Of a stretch of 64,000 nt of DNA, positions 19,841 to 30,596 are shown one piece after another. Position 1 is the stretch's first letter. Every line of letters begins with the position of its first letter. The position numbers and the translations under genes were made by a program. The notes beneath the pieces were generated by a model. That model worked only from the letters and a program-made list of their open reading frames with translations, was not told the origin of the DNA and did not search any database. The stretch spans positions 37,622,691 through 37,686,690 of the forward strand of contig NC_135357.1 in the NCBI RefSeq assembly GCF_051622035.1, read 5' to 3'. The stretch is from Arctopsyche grandis (taxonomy: Eukaryota; Arthropoda; Insecta; Trichoptera; Hydropsychidae).

Positions 19841-20845
19841 ATGCCCCCAAAAAGGAGACAGGCATCTCCTCACCAGTTGGACGATCCATCACGTGTGGAA
19901 CGTCTGGAGGAGCAGATGGCGCGACTCGTCGCGCTTCTCGAGAGGGACACCACAACACGCACGCCAGCGATTCCGGCAAGCCCTTCAACGAGGGTCCCAG
20001 CGGTTCCGGCGAGCACACTGAGTCCCTCGTCATCAGTATGCAGAAACGACGCTACTCCACGACCTGTCACCGACCCCATGCTAGGAAGCACCATCCACAA
20101 GCAACCGACCGAGCTTCCTGTTTTCGACGGAACGGGCGACGTAGAACGATTCATCCGCGAATTTGAAATCGTGTCACGAGCCCTACGCTGCGAACCGACG
20201 GCAAACTCACTCATTCTCGCTCTACGAGGTCAAGCGAGAATATTCCTCATCGACGAAGTACCGAAAGAAGCGTACGAAGCGTACGAGGAGCTGAGGGAGA
20301 GGCTGGTGAAGCGCTTCAAATCTTCGCCACACCCGTACGACGCATTCCGTGACCTAATTTCCCCGTCGATCCGCAACAACGACGACATAGAAGCTCGGTT
20401 CGCGGACATCCGTCGAAAAAGGATGGAGGCCTTTCCAGAGCCTATCCCGTTGGACGTCCTGGACAAGATACTCCTCATATTGTCGTTTCACGACGAGGAT
20501 ATCCGCGCTGCCGTCTTCACCGCAGATCCGAAGACCCCACTGCAGGAGCTGTTACGGCTCGCAAAACACGCGAGGGATGCGAAACGGCTGAGGAGTCAAG
20601 GGAGGGGGGCGGCCAACAGACCAGCCCAAGACCACCAGCCTCACTTCAATACCGCAGCTCGAAACGCCAGCAGACCTCCCTGGCAAGCGGAGGGCCGTAA
20701 CGGCAACAGACCGCCCTGGCAAGGGCAAAGGAACTGCCGAAACTGCGGAAGCCCACAATGTCGCGGGCGGAACTGTCCGAAGGTACGGGCAGTCGAGAAC
20801 GCCTCCGACGAGGAAGAGGTGCGATCCCAGTCGGGAAAAGAATAA
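19841..20845 (+). CDS. gag: Gag protein, gypsy family A copy 2
   Basis: 334-residue Gag, nearly identical to copy 1 but with two rather than three of the 12-residue RPPWQ repeats before the zinc knuckle (CRNCGSPQCRGRNC). The frame overlaps pol in the same way. Confidence 0.92.
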   Translation: MPPKRRQASPHQLDDPSRVERLEEQMARLVALLERDTTTRTPAIPASPSTRVPAVPASTLSPSSSVCRNDATPRPVTDPMLGSTIHKQPTELPVFDGTGDVERFIREFEIVSRALRCEPTANSLILALRGQARIFLIDEVPKEAYEAYEELRERLVKRFKSSPHPYDAFRDLISPSIRNNDDIEARFADIRRKRMEAFPEPIPLDVLDKILLILSFHDEDIRAAVFTADPKTPLQELLRLAKHARDAKRLRSQGRGAANRPAQDHQPHFNTAARNASRPPWQAEGRNGNRPPWQGQRNCRNCGSPQCRGRNCPKVRAVENASDEEEVRSQSGKE

Positions 20846-23800
20846 TGGTCAGTTCCACACGGGCAGGACTGATCATCGAAAATGAAGAAAAGCCCGTCCC
20901 AGTGTTAGGGAGCGTCGGCGACTCACCTTTCGTATTGGACACCGAAGGCGAGATCGGAGGAGTACCATGTAGGGTACTGTTGGATACCGGGGCAAGCGTC
21001 TCCGTTATCTCCAGCAAACTGTTCGCCAAAATTCCCCGCGAACATAGAAAAAGGGTGAACGACAAAAGGGAAAGAATACGAGTCGCAGACGGTCGACACG
21101 TAGCGATCTACGTATGGGCCGAGACTACGTTGGCAATTAAAGGCACACAAGCGAGATGGAAATTTGCCGTCACTGATTTCTCCTCAGAGGTCATCATGGG
21201 GATGGATCTCCTGCGCCACCTCAATACGATCGTCGAACTGGGAGGAACCACGACAAGGGTCACTTTCCGGAACGAAATTGCGCCCCATCGACCAGTAAGT
21301 TCAGTCCATTCGTGTCAGGAAATAAAAAGACACGAACTGAACGGAAAGCGACAAGACGACCTGCCCCGCCAACTGGACGCTGCTATCATCGACCTACCAC
21401 CTGGAAAACGGTCGACGATCGTCAACTCCCTCCTCCAGCATCGACAAGCCTTCGCCCAAAGCGACCGGGACTTAAGCCAAGTCCATAAAGGGAGCCATCG
21501 AATAAATAGCGGCGACGCCGCCCCCATCAAACAGGCCCATCGCAGAATACCGCTGCACAAGAAGACAGAGGTACGGTCCCTCATCAACGACTTGCTGACA
21601 AGACAAATCATCGAACCAGCAGCCGGTCCCTGGGCCTCCCCCATCGTATTGGTCACGAAAAAGACCGGCGAGTTGCGCCTCTGCGTTGACTATCGTCGGT
21701 TAAACGCCGTGACAACGAAAGATTCGTTCCCGATGCCACGAATGGACGACGTTCTGGACAGACTCGCGGGTGCCAAATTTTTCTCGACGTTGGACCTGCA
21801 GAGTGGTTTTTGGCAAGTCCCAGTCGAAGAGAAAGACCGACCAAAAACCGCCTTTACCACTGAATTTGGTCTGTTCCAATTCCGTGTCATGCCTTTCGGC
21901 CTCTGCAACGCGCCTGCCACATTCTCCCGGCTAATGGAAGACATTCTCGGCGACCTGACCGGATCAACCTTGGTATATCTCGACGACATCATCATATATA
22001 GTCCGACCCCAGAGGCCCACTTGGAACACATCCAGACGGTCCTCAAACGCCTACTTGCGGTCGGACTCAAAATAAATACGCGGAAGTGCCAGCTGTTTAG
22101 GAATGAGGTCTGCTTCCTTGGCCATAAAATCAGCTCCCACGGCGTCTGCACGGATCCAGAGAAGACAAAAGCCGTGAGAGAGTGGCCCACCCCCAAATCG
22201 AAGGCACAACTCCGCAGCTTCTTAGGCCTCTGCACCTATTACCGGAGGTTTGTGCAAGGGTTTGCGCAAACGGCGAAACCACTGCATCGTCTCACGGAGG
22301 AGAAAACAGTCTTCACGTGGGACCAAGACTGTGAGCATGCCTTCAATGCCCTCAAAAACGCTCTGACAAATGCGGAAACAATGGCATTCCCCCGACCCGA
22401 GGGAATCTATATTCTGGACGCGGATGCCAGTCAACATGCCATCGGAGCCGTGCTCTCCCAAGTTCAAGACGGCGAGGAGAAGGTGATCGGGTACTATAGT
22501 CGCACCTTGAAGGCACCGGAACGGAACTACTGCGTCACCCGGAAAGAGCTGCTCGCCATCGTCGACGCAGTAGAGCACTTCCACCACTACCTGTACGGAA
22601 GCCCCTTCACACTCCGAACCGATCACGCCGCACTGACGTGGCTCCGCAGCTTCAGAAAACCTGAAGGTCAATGGGCCCGCTGGTTGCAACGACTGGGACA
22701 GTACCACATGGACGTACAGCATCGAGCAGGGAAGAAACACGGCAACGCCGACGCCCTCTCTAGACGTCCATGTGACCCAGACTGCCCGAAATGCGCGAAA
22801 ATAGAGAGTGAGCAAATAGCACCCGAAGCCAAACTCGTCACTCTAGGGAACCCACAAAGTCCCCAGGCCACCGACTCCACAATCTCACGCTTCATCGCAT
22901 GGAAAGAGTCCGGGAGACGACCACTGTGGGAAGAAGTTTCGGCAGAAGAACCCGAAGTTCGGATTCTATGGGCCCAGTGGGACGCACTAACTGTCGACCA
23001 GGGTCAGCTCTTCCGGCGATGGGAAAGCCCAAACGGCGAGCGTCAGATCCTGCAATTGGTCATTCCCGAGAGCCACACAAATGAAATCCTATGGGAGATG
23101 CACAGTTCCCCGACTGGCGGACACTTCGGCGTCAATAAAACGCTAAAGAATGTCCGCCGCCGATACTACTGGCCAACATGCCGCCCCGACGTTATAAAAT
23201 GGTGCGAAAAATGCCCCAGGTGTGCAGCGCAAAACGGACCACATACGAGGAACAGGGCGGCCATGCGGCAATACGTGTCAGGGGCACCGATGGACCGAAT
23301 GGCGATCGACATATTGGGACCGCTACCGGTTACCAATAGGGGGAACCGTTACGTACTAGTGGCCGCTGATTACTTCACAAAGTGGCCAGAAGCCATTCCC
23401 TTACCGGACCAAGAGGCGGAAACGGTAGCGGAAGCCCTAGTAACCCATGTCTTCGCCAAACTGGGCACACCTCGAGAACTGCACTCCGATCAAGGCCGTA
23501 ATTTTGAAGCCCGAGTCTTTGCCGAAACGCTAGATAAATTGGGCATCTGCAAAACTCGGACGACCCCTTACCACCCTCAGTCGGACGGGATGATCGAGAG
23601 GTTAAACCGCACTCTACTGGGATACCTCCGGAAATTCCTGTCCTACTACGACGAGGAGGCAGAACGAGACTGGGACACGATGCTGTCCCCGTTCCTCATG
23701 GCTTACCGCTCAACCCCACACGACGCGACAGGAGAGTCGCCAGCCCTGATGATGTTCGGCAGGGAAATGCGCCTTCCGCCCCAACTTATCTACGGCGGAC

Positions 23801-24165
23801 CCCCGGACAGTATACCCGAGCAATCAGCCCACAAATACGTCCAAAATCTCATAGAAGGGATGGCGGAAACGCACAAATTCGCTCGGAAACACCTCCAGAA
23901 GACGCATAAAAGAATGAAAGCGGCTTACGACGGGAGGATCTGGGAACCACGATACGAAGAGGGCGATCGCGTTTGGTTGCACAACCCAGCCAAGAAGCCC
24001 GGTCGCACCCTTAAACTCCAATCCCCTTGGGAAGGTCCGTTCCGGATTATTAAGAGGATCAGCGACGTTGTCTATCGGATCCGCCGGGAAACAGGGAACT
24101 CCCGGTATCTGGTGGTACACGTCAACAGATTAGCGCGATACCTCGCAACACCGGATCCGATCTAA
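20758..24165 (+). CDS. pol: Pol polyprotein, gypsy family A copy 2
   Basis: 1135-codon frame overlapping gag in the -1 frame, with the protease (DTGAS), reverse transcriptase (YLDDIII), RNase H, HHCC/DDE integrase and GPF C-terminus of copy 1. It differs from copy 1 by only a handful of residues over its length. It looks whole. Confidence 0.93.
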   Translation: MSRAELSEGTGSRERLRRGRGAIPVGKRIMVSSTRAGLIIENEEKPVPVLGSVGDSPFVLDTEGEIGGVPCRVLLDTGASVSVISSKLFAKIPREHRKRVNDKRERIRVADGRHVAIYVWAETTLAIKGTQARWKFAVTDFSSEVIMGMDLLRHLNTIVELGGTTTRVTFRNEIAPHRPVSSVHSCQEIKRHELNGKRQDDLPRQLDAAIIDLPPGKRSTIVNSLLQHRQAFAQSDRDLSQVHKGSHRINSGDAAPIKQAHRRIPLHKKTEVRSLINDLLTRQIIEPAAGPWASPIVLVTKKTGELRLCVDYRRLNAVTTKDSFPMPRMDDVLDRLAGAKFFSTLDLQSGFWQVPVEEKDRPKTAFTTEFGLFQFRVMPFGLCNAPATFSRLMEDILGDLTGSTLVYLDDIIIYSPTPEAHLEHIQTVLKRLLAVGLKINTRKCQLFRNEVCFLGHKISSHGVCTDPEKTKAVREWPTPKSKAQLRSFLGLCTYYRRFVQGFAQTAKPLHRLTEEKTVFTWDQDCEHAFNALKNALTNAETMAFPRPEGIYILDADASQHAIGAVLSQVQDGEEKVIGYYSRTLKAPERNYCVTRKELLAIVDAVEHFHHYLYGSPFTLRTDHAALTWLRSFRKPEGQWARWLQRLGQYHMDVQHRAGKKHGNADALSRRPCDPDCPKCAKIESEQIAPEAKLVTLGNPQSPQATDSTISRFIAWKESGRRPLWEEVSAEEPEVRILWAQWDALTVDQGQLFRRWESPNGERQILQLVIPESHTNEILWEMHSSPTGGHFGVNKTLKNVRRRYYWPTCRPDVIKWCEKCPRCAAQNGPHTRNRAAMRQYVSGAPMDRMAIDILGPLPVTNRGNRYVLVAADYFTKWPEAIPLPDQEAETVAEALVTHVFAKLGTPRELHSDQGRNFEARVFAETLDKLGICKTRTTPYHPQSDGMIERLNRTLLGYLRKFLSYYDEEAERDWDTMLSPFLMAYRSTPHDATGESPALMMFGREMRLPPQLIYGGPPDSIPEQSAHKYVQNLIEGMAETHKFARKHLQKTHKRMKAAYDGRIWEPRYEEGDRVWLHNPAKKPGRTLKLQSPWEGPFRIIKRISDVVYRIRRETGNSRYLVVHVNRLARYLATPDPI

Positions 24166-24289
24166 AATTAAAACCCCGTATTGTATTTCCTTGTATTTGT
24201 TTATTTATTGTATTTGCTTGTATTTGTTTGTATATGCTTTTGTACATTAATAAATCGCTCGAGACGACCGATCCTGAAGGAGAGGGCAG

Positions 24290-24519
24290 TGTAACGTACG
24301 CCCCCGCAGCCGAAGGAGTGGGGGGAAACTACCCCCGCCCTCGGATGCTGGGGAGTGGGAGAAAGTACCGCTACTTTCTCAGCTATAAAAGAAGCGCCCT
24401 TTCCTTCGGAAGTCGAGTCGGACCACAGCTTTCTCTGAGAACTGTCGTTTCCTTTAGACTCCCATCTCTGCTGGTCTTTCCCTGTTCAGTCAAAGCCACC
24501 CACTTCACCCCACGTTACA
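24290..24519 (+). repeat. 3' LTR, gypsy A copy 2
   Basis: 230-bp LTR preceded by the same purine tract as copy 1, looking identical to its 5' partner. Confidence 0.95.
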
Positions 24520-24703
24520 ACAAAAATAATCAAATTTTTTATATTTTTTTAGAAATAATCAACAATTATATAACTATTAGGTACTGGTTAGTTCTTATAA
24601 AAAATATCACTTACACTTATAAAGTTGTTACCTAACAATTAAACATAATGACTTGTTTGAGTGAGATCGTATGTATAAAAAAAAATAAAATGGAAAAAAA
24701 ATA

Positions 24704-26545
24704 TTACATATTACTGTGTAAAAATATCAATTTGGACACTTTATTCGATGACAGTAGTGTTCTACGTTCATTAAGGACTTGACCCGTCGCTGAAAAAACG
24801 CGTTCGCAGGGCACAGATGTTGCTACGACACAAAATCTTTTCAAAACATACGCGTAAACGTGAGGGTATATCAAACGACGTTCATGCCACCATTGAAGCG
24901 GATCTTCTTTACGATTTAGATACTCTTCATTTAGGTATTTATCTAATTCGCGAATGCCAGCAGCAAGCTGGTTATCTGGCCTAGTAATTTTTTGTATCTC
25001 TTGGTCGTATTCATCCCATATGCAGCTATTTTTATTACTAGGTATAGATGTTGATGCGTCGCTGGAAGTAGGAACAGCCTCTGGAGTATCCCCTTGAACT
25101 AATTGTACTTGGCCGATTTTATTTCTAAGGGCTTGTACTACCATTTCACAGGCTCTTTGATTTTTGAATCCCCTCGTCTTAAATCGAGGATCCAAAATCG
25201 TACACTCTGCGTATAACATATTCTTCTCTATATCTTTGAAACGATCTTCCATGCCTTTCTTTAGCAGAGACTGCACATCAACTATTTTTGTATTGTAAGA
25301 AACATGTCTTTGTAAAAAATTTTTTAGTAAATTACATAAAATTATTATTTTAGATAAAGTGACGTTTTTCTCGGCACTTATTTCTACGGTAATCTCGTAG
25401 AATGGACTGAGTAACGGTAAAACTTCCTCTATTACTTCCCAGTCCCCTTCATTTAAAGTTAAATCAGGGCGTAGAAGTGCAACGGTAGCAATCACTGCAT
25501 CCTTTACCTGTACTATTCGCTTGAGCATGTCAAAAGTGGAATTCCAGCGGGTTTGTACATCCTGCTTGAGCTTAAGAACAGGCAAATTCATTTGCTGCTG
25601 CGTAGCAGCCAATTTATGTTTTCCTTGTGTGCTACGATTAAAAAACTCGACAATATTTTTAACTCTTCCCAAAACGTCACATATCTTTTTCGTAGCTTCT
25701 TGTACAACAAGATTTAGAGAGTGAGCGAAACATGAGATGGACCGCCAATCACCAAGTCTAACAGCAGATAAGATATTTGCTGCATTATCGCTAACAATGG
25801 CGGCAACTTTGTGTGAAATGTTCCACTCTGCCATAACAACTTTCATAAAGTCGCACAAGTTTTGACTAGTATGTCGCTCTTTATAATTGATACAACCAAG
25901 TAATACTGAGTGAAGTTTAGTCTCTTCATTTATAAAATGAGCTACAATAGCTATATAGCTGTCGTTATTTCTAGACGTCCAACCATCAGTACTAAGAGAC
26001 AACGCTGGTGCTGCTTGTACCTTTATTTTTGCTTCAGCCATGACGTCATTGTGAATTCTTGACATTAAATTTTCCGATAACGTTTTTCTTGATGGTAGTT
26101 TATAGCCTGGGCATTGAGAAACTAATTCAATAAGCTTACGAAATTCTGTTTCTTCTACGATTCTTAAGGCGTGATGCCCTTTAGCTACCATCTTGACAAG
26201 TTGTTTATCAATTTGCTCAATCTTTCGAACTGGCGGTGGTCTACGAATGTATTGGGTCATCGATTGTTGGGAGTCTACTATATTTGATGATGCTGAAATT
26301 ATATTCTCTGATTCACATGTGCTTTGACTTGATTGAAGTGAGTTTAAACTAGGTAATATCGGTGTTTGTCTTTCAGCAGTTAATGGGATCAAAAGGTGTT
26401 TTGTTTTCATATGTCGGGTTAAATTACCATTAGATCCGCCCGCAATACTTATTATTGTTGAACAATGGTTACATTTCGCTTTTTTATTATCAATGTCTTC
26501 TGTAAAATGAGTCCACAAGGGGCTATGTTTTCTTTTTGATGACAT
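24704..26545 (-). CDS. hAT-family transposase
   Basis: 613 residues from the ATG that gives MSSKRKHSPLW; an in-frame ATG nine codons upstream is less likely. A BED zinc finger (residues about 8-55, C-x2-C ... H-x4-H) binds DNA. The catalytic core includes LSTDGWTS near 200 and a second acidic motif IVSDNAAN near 262, followed by the CFAHSLNL motif. The C-terminal hAT dimerisation region ends with ATSVPCERVFSATG near 585. Length and motifs are those of a complete transposase. It lies wholly within the hAT terminal repeats. The gypsy insertion lies beyond its stop codon, so the coding region is untouched, although the transcript 3' end may be affected. Confidence 0.93.
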   Translation of the reverse strand: MSSKRKHSPLWTHFTEDIDNKKAKCNHCSTIISIAGGSNGNLTRHMKTKHLLIPLTAERQTPILPSLNSLQSSQSTCESENIISASSNIVDSQQSMTQYIRRPPPVRKIEQIDKQLVKMVAKGHHALRIVEETEFRKLIELVSQCPGYKLPSRKTLSENLMSRIHNDVMAEAKIKVQAAPALSLSTDGWTSRNNDSYIAIVAHFINEETKLHSVLLGCINYKERHTSQNLCDFMKVVMAEWNISHKVAAIVSDNAANILSAVRLGDWRSISCFAHSLNLVVQEATKKICDVLGRVKNIVEFFNRSTQGKHKLAATQQQMNLPVLKLKQDVQTRWNSTFDMLKRIVQVKDAVIATVALLRPDLTLNEGDWEVIEEVLPLLSPFYEITVEISAEKNVTLSKIIILCNLLKNFLQRHVSYNTKIVDVQSLLKKGMEDRFKDIEKNMLYAECTILDPRFKTRGFKNQRACEMVVQALRNKIGQVQLVQGDTPEAVPTSSDASTSIPSNKNSCIWDEYDQEIQKITRPDNQLAAGIRELDKYLNEEYLNRKEDPLQWWHERRLIYPHVYAYVLKRFCVVATSVPCERVFSATGQVLNERRTLLSSNKVSKLIFLHSNM

Positions 26546-27030
26546 CGTAACAAATAGCCTATAACAAAACACATTAACCCTATACGTAAACTATTTTTAA
26601 AGTATATTAAAGAAATGAATAAATTGTTATTATACATTAGAAGCATAAGCTACCTGATAACGACAGAGTCTTATTATTTTAAAATTTGTTTAACGTTCGG
26701 TTAACGTCACTCTCGTTCATTCGGTCACAAACTAATGAAATTCTTGTGTAGTTCGCGAACGAACTGTCTTGTGTAGTTCGCGAACGAACTAGATCGTAAG
26801 AGTGAACGAGCGCATGTGCAGTGAGCGAGCGGCAGTAAGTGTTGTGCCGTCCCACTCTCGCTCATTCGGTCACGAACTAGTGAACTAAGGAACGAGGAGT
26901 GAGGGAACTAGTTCGACTAGTTCACCTGTGGGAGCGCTCTTACGACCTAGTTCGTTCGCGAACTACACAAGCCTAATTCTGAAGCGTTCTCTCGTATCGA
27001 TAGCGTCCCTTTGGATCACTGCGATACACG

Positions 27031-27411
27031 ATGCCACCCAAGGGGAGTGGAAAAGCCGCGAAGAAATCTGGAGGCAAAGCCCAGAAGAATATCTCCAAGG
27101 GGGATGGAAAGAAGAAGAACAAGCGCAGGAGGAAGGAGAGTTACGCCATCTACATCTACAAGGTGTTGAAGCAGGTGCACCCCGACACCGGCATCTCGTC
27201 GAAGGCGATGAGCATCATGAACAGCTTCGTCAACGACATCTTCGAACGCATCGCAGCCGAGGCTTCTCGTCTCGCCCACTACAACAAGCGCTCCACCATC
27301 ACTTCTCGGGAAATTCAGACCGCAGTCCGTCTCCTGCTTCCAGGAGAGTTGGCCAAGCACGCCGTCTCTGAAGGCACCAAAGCCGTCACCAAGTACACCA
27401 GCTCCAAGTAG
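27031..27411 (+). CDS. H2B: Histone H2B, copy 1
   Basis: 126-residue canonical H2B: a basic N-terminal tail ([18 protein letters not shown]), histone fold from about residue 37 ([17 protein letters not shown]) and the conserved C-terminus AVTKYTSSK with the ubiquitination lysine. It differs from copy 2 by Gly versus Thr at residue 5. It once shared a divergent promoter with H2A-1. The hAT insertion lies only 55 bases upstream of the ATG, so everything upstream of the presumed initiator has been displaced by 7.6 kb. Expression from the original promoter seems unlikely. Confidence 0.97.
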   Translation: MPPKGSGKAAKKSGGKAQKNISKGDGKKKNKRRRKESYAIYIYKVLKQVHPDTGISSKAMSIMNSFVNDIFERIAAEASRLAHYNKRSTITSREIQTAVRLLLPGELAKHAVSEGTKAVTKYTSSK

Positions 27412-27444
27412 ACGCCAACGTTCTAACGTTGAAGAAAATCAAAA

Positions 27445-27460
27445 GGCCCTTTTCAGGGCC
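27445..27460 (+). terminator. Histone 3' stem-loop, H2B-1
   Basis: GGCCCTTTTCAGGGCC, 33 bases after the stop codon; the flanks are shared with H2B-2. Confidence 0.95.
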
Positions 27461-28278
27461 ACCAATGCTCTTTACAAATAAAAATTTGGTTTAAAATGAA
27501 CAGTTTCATCATTTGCATATTGGTAATTTTTTACTGCACTTTGTGGTGTAATCATCCTTTTATTCTAATGGCTTAACAACTAGCGATTAGCAGTCCCGAC
27601 TACCTACTTTTTTTGTTGTGCTATATTTTTTCGTACCTGCTATTTTCAAATATCAATGCCTACTCAGTCCTAATGCGTTTTTTTACAAACTTTTACGTTT
27701 TCAATCATTCTTCAAGTAGTTTTATGACCGCTTCTCATAATTCTACCTTTTTTGCATCCCCTGTGCTGTTACCTTTTTTTACATACCTCCTTTTAGCTTC
27801 ACTTATTTTAAGTGTACAATGATTCTTTTTTGCAGTTTGCCACCTAATTTATATATTGTGATCAACACGATCATAAATCACCACAATTATTTTAGCTATT
27901 ACTTAAAAGCACTTCGCATTTCATCGAACACCTTTTACTTCAATTTCAAGGGTCTCCTGCGAAACATCAATTCCTTTTCTGTACGTGTCATCGGCTTGGT
28001 ACTAGGTAAACATGAAATTGAAATGAATAAAATTCGCGATTCCACATTCAAGAAGTTACACCTAAATTATTGTAATACTGCTACTAATAAAGACTGTTAA
28101 CGTCAAACGTGCTACGTCGCACATAACATATTTGAATCCTTTTTATTGGTGTTAAAATGGAAAATGAAACAAACTCCCCCGTGAATGCATATGCACATAT
28201 ACCACGGACAAATTCCAAAAAAACGTTGCTTTTTGATGATGTCAAAATATTAACCAACTTTATGTAAAAGAGTTTGGT
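27461..28278. other. H2B-1/H1 tail-to-tail spacer
   Basis: AT-rich sequence between the 3' ends of H2B-1 and H1. The first 100 bases match the H2B-2 3' flank. Short open frames here are T-rich and look random. Confidence 0.6.
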
Positions 28279-28294
28279 AGCCCTGAAAAGGGCT
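28279..28294 (-). terminator. Histone 3' stem-loop, H1
   Basis: AGCCCTTTTCAGGGCT on the minus strand. The outermost base pair is A-U instead of G-C, the only such variant in this window; a remnant of the same variant marks the lost H1 of unit 2 at 52619. Confidence 0.93.
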
Positions 28295-28346
28295 TTTTAA
28301 ATTGAGTTTTACGTCAATAGGCGATGGTCGTCGTAATGCTGCGAGA

Positions 28347-29009
28347 TTACTTCTTAGCGGCCGTCCTCTTGATGGCCTTGCTCTTGGCGGCGACTCCGGC
28401 CTTCTTGGGTTTGGGCGCTTTGGGCTTCTTTGTCGGGGGCTTCGTGGTGGTCTTGGCCTTAGTGGGGGTTTTAGACTTGGCGGCCTTCTTAGCCGGAGAA
28501 GCGGCGGCAGTCGTTTTCTTGGCAGCGGCTTTCTTGGGCTTGACTGCAGCGGCTGTAGTTTTCTTAGCTGCGGCGGGTTTGCGCTTCTGCACGCGTCCGG
28601 CTGCCTTGGCGGGGCTCTTAGCGGCGGCTGCGACTTTCTTGGGGGCGGCTTTGGTCTTCTTAGCGGCGGGGGCGCCCTTCGCTTTGGCCTCCAGTTTGAA
28701 ACTTCCAGCAGCGCCTTTGCCTTTGGTGCGAACCAGAGTGCCAGAGTCGACCGCGCCCTTCAGGTACTTTCTGATGAAAGGAGCCAGTTTGTCGGCGTCC
28801 ACCTTGTAGTTGGCCGAAATGAACTTCTTGATGGCCTGGAGTGAGGATCCACCCCTTTCCTTGAGATCCGAGATAGCGTTGTTGACCATTTCCGAGGTCT
28901 TGGGATGAGTGGGCTTCTTCTGAGGCTTCTTGACGGCTGCGACTTTGGACTTCTTGGCCGGAGTCGTCGGTAGAGGAGAGGCTGCGACTGGAGATGCGGT
29001 GTCTGCCAT
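28347..29009 (-). CDS. H1: Linker histone H1
   Basis: 220 residues starting at [13 protein letters not shown]; an in-frame ATG 26 codons upstream is not supported by family length. The globular winged-helix domain spans about residues 40-115 ([20 protein letters not shown] to GAAGSFKL). A C-terminal tail of about 100 Lys/Ala/Pro-rich residues with AAKK and SPAKK motifs binds linker DNA. It lies tail-to-tail with H2B-1 and head-to-tail upstream of H4-1. No TATA box is evident upstream, as is known for H1 in Drosophila. This is the only H1 gene in the window. Confidence 0.96.
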   Translation of the reverse strand: MADTASPVAASPLPTTPAKKSKVAAVKKPQKKPTHPKTSEMVNNAISDLKERGGSSLQAIKKFISANYKVDADKLAPFIRKYLKGAVDSGTLVRTKGKGAAGSFKLEAKAKGAPAAKKTKAAPKKVAAAAKSPAKAAGRVQKRKPAAAKKTTAAAVKPKKAAAKKTTAAASPAKKAAKSKTPTKAKTTTKPPTKKPKAPKPKKAGVAAKSKAIKRTAAKK

Positions 29010-29169
29010 ATTAGTTCTTCCCAGTTTGAGGATTGAAGAGAGAGTTTGAGAACGAGCGTTTCGAGTCGAGACGCGAGCGAATTTCATCGTTGCACGATCG
29101 GGGCATTGAGCGCTCGACGGAGCTCGCCGAACTTACGCGTTCGCCCTGTTCAGATTCTTCATCAAATCG

Positions 29170-29945
29170 TTCTCATTTCTGCTTCGCCTTGTCCCAAAAT
29201 CTAGGTTTTCTTAAAAAACTGCGCAATTTAATCGTTGCGTTGAAAACGGCAATCGTTTATAAGGGTTTTATCTTCGTAAAAAGCTAAAATCTGTTGTTCA
29301 ATTCGCATCAGCTTGAAATCAATGACTGATTCAATTTCAGAATGCATCCGCATCGTCACGCGGAGTGTCATTAAATGTGGAATAAATACACAATTTAAAT
29401 GTTTACAACTGTTTTTACTGTCTAATATCGTTCTTAAATATTTAGATAAATGTCCAAAAGCTATTTCAAGTGTATAATTAACGTAATAAAGTAATGAGAT
29501 GAAATTGAAACCACCAATCGTAACACACAGAACAGTCACTTCAGTCTTCGATACTCGACAATACAAATTATCATTTCTGCTTCGCTTAGTCCCAAAATTG
29601 CCAATTTTCTAAAAAAGTATTTAAATTAATCGATGTATTTAAAACATCAATTGTAAATTATGATTATATCGCCTTAAAATACTAAAATTCTTTATATAAT
29701 TCACGTTAGCACACGAGCAATGACAAATTCAATTTAAAAATGAGTCCGCACCATCACGTGGAGCGTCGTTAAAAATGAAATATTAATGTATTTTAATAGT
29801 TTACATCTGTAATCAATGTCGAATATTATTCTTAAACATTTTAATAACAATATTAAAGTCATCTTTAATACATTAGTATGTTAATAAATGAATTAGATGA
29901 TATTGAAACAAACAATCGTAATACACAGAACGATCTATAATCTTT
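29170..29945. repeat. Diverged ~400-bp tandem duplication upstream of H1
   Basis: Two head-to-tail copies, about 29170-29545 and 29569-29945. They share landmarks in order: CATTTCTGCTTCGC, CCAAAAT, a stretch ending in GCAATGAC/TCAATGAC, CCGCA(C/T)C(A/G)TCACG, and a right part with ACACAGAAC. Divergence is roughly a quarter of positions by eye. The unit codes for nothing visible and may be part of the H1 upstream region. Confidence 0.75.
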
Positions 29946-30596
29946 ATTATCAATTGACGCCTTCAATCTTTTCCTTTATCTAAAAATATCATTTATTAAT
30001 TCTTAGTGCTTATATATATAAATTATAAACCAAAATATTATTATTGAAAATTCGAAAGATTCTTAAAAAAAAATTTCCGATTAATGACATCGATTTGACC
30101 TTACTTTTACTTTAAAACAGGATGATTCAAATGGCGTGCAGATTTTAAATGTTTAAAATTAATCCGTGTCCTTCCATAATTATCAAAAACATGCTTTGTA
30201 ATGAATTTCTGTGTTATTTAATTTTGAACTTGGAAATCCTAAATCACTGCTATACCATTTAATAAATGATATGAGATTGCGGAAAACATCCAATATAGTT
30301 AGTTATATTGGGTTACATCTCAATTTGTACTCTACATACATACGTGGATCAATTTTATTTTGCAATATAGCCGGAAAAATGCTAATAAACGTTGTATTTT
30401 CTATTTTTATATATAAAATAAATAAGAATACTATCCGTTAAGCATTGAAAAAAAATGCATTGAACACAGGTCGTGTAATCCATGCCAATGTTTATAAAGA
30501 CAGTTTTACACTGGAATTTCTGAATTTATAACCATAGCAGAATTTCCCGGTGGAAAGCCTTATCTGTTGAGTACTTTAGATTGTGGCTTGATATTT
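29946..30596. other. AT-rich spacer
   Basis: Very AT-rich. No gene, RNA gene or clear repeat is seen. Confidence 0.5.

Larger units (their letters stand above)
19559..24519 (+). mobile_element. Gypsy family A LTR retrotransposon, copy 2 (inside hAT)
   Basis: Complete 4.96-kb element with 230-bp LTRs at 19559-19788 and 24290-24519 that look identical. The target duplication is ACAA (19555-19558 and 24520-24523), within hAT sequence. Domain order and frames match copy 1. The element looks whole and is younger than the hAT insertion that carries it. Confidence 0.96.
19327..26975 (-). mobile_element. hAT transposon in the H2A/H2B promoter, with a nested gypsy
   Basis: DNA transposon with terminal repeats TAGGCTTG...TAGTTCGC and an exact 8-bp duplication ATTCTGAA (19319-19326 and 26976-26983), the hAT signature. 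Without the nested gypsy element and its 4-bp duplication it is about 2.7 kb. The subterminal regions are packed with GTTCGC/AGTTCG words, likely transposase binding sites. It encodes an intact-looking transposase. Gypsy A copy 2 sits between the left terminal repeat and the transposase 3' end. The duplicated target contains part of the presumed H2B initiator (TCATTCTGAA). Confidence 0.95.
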
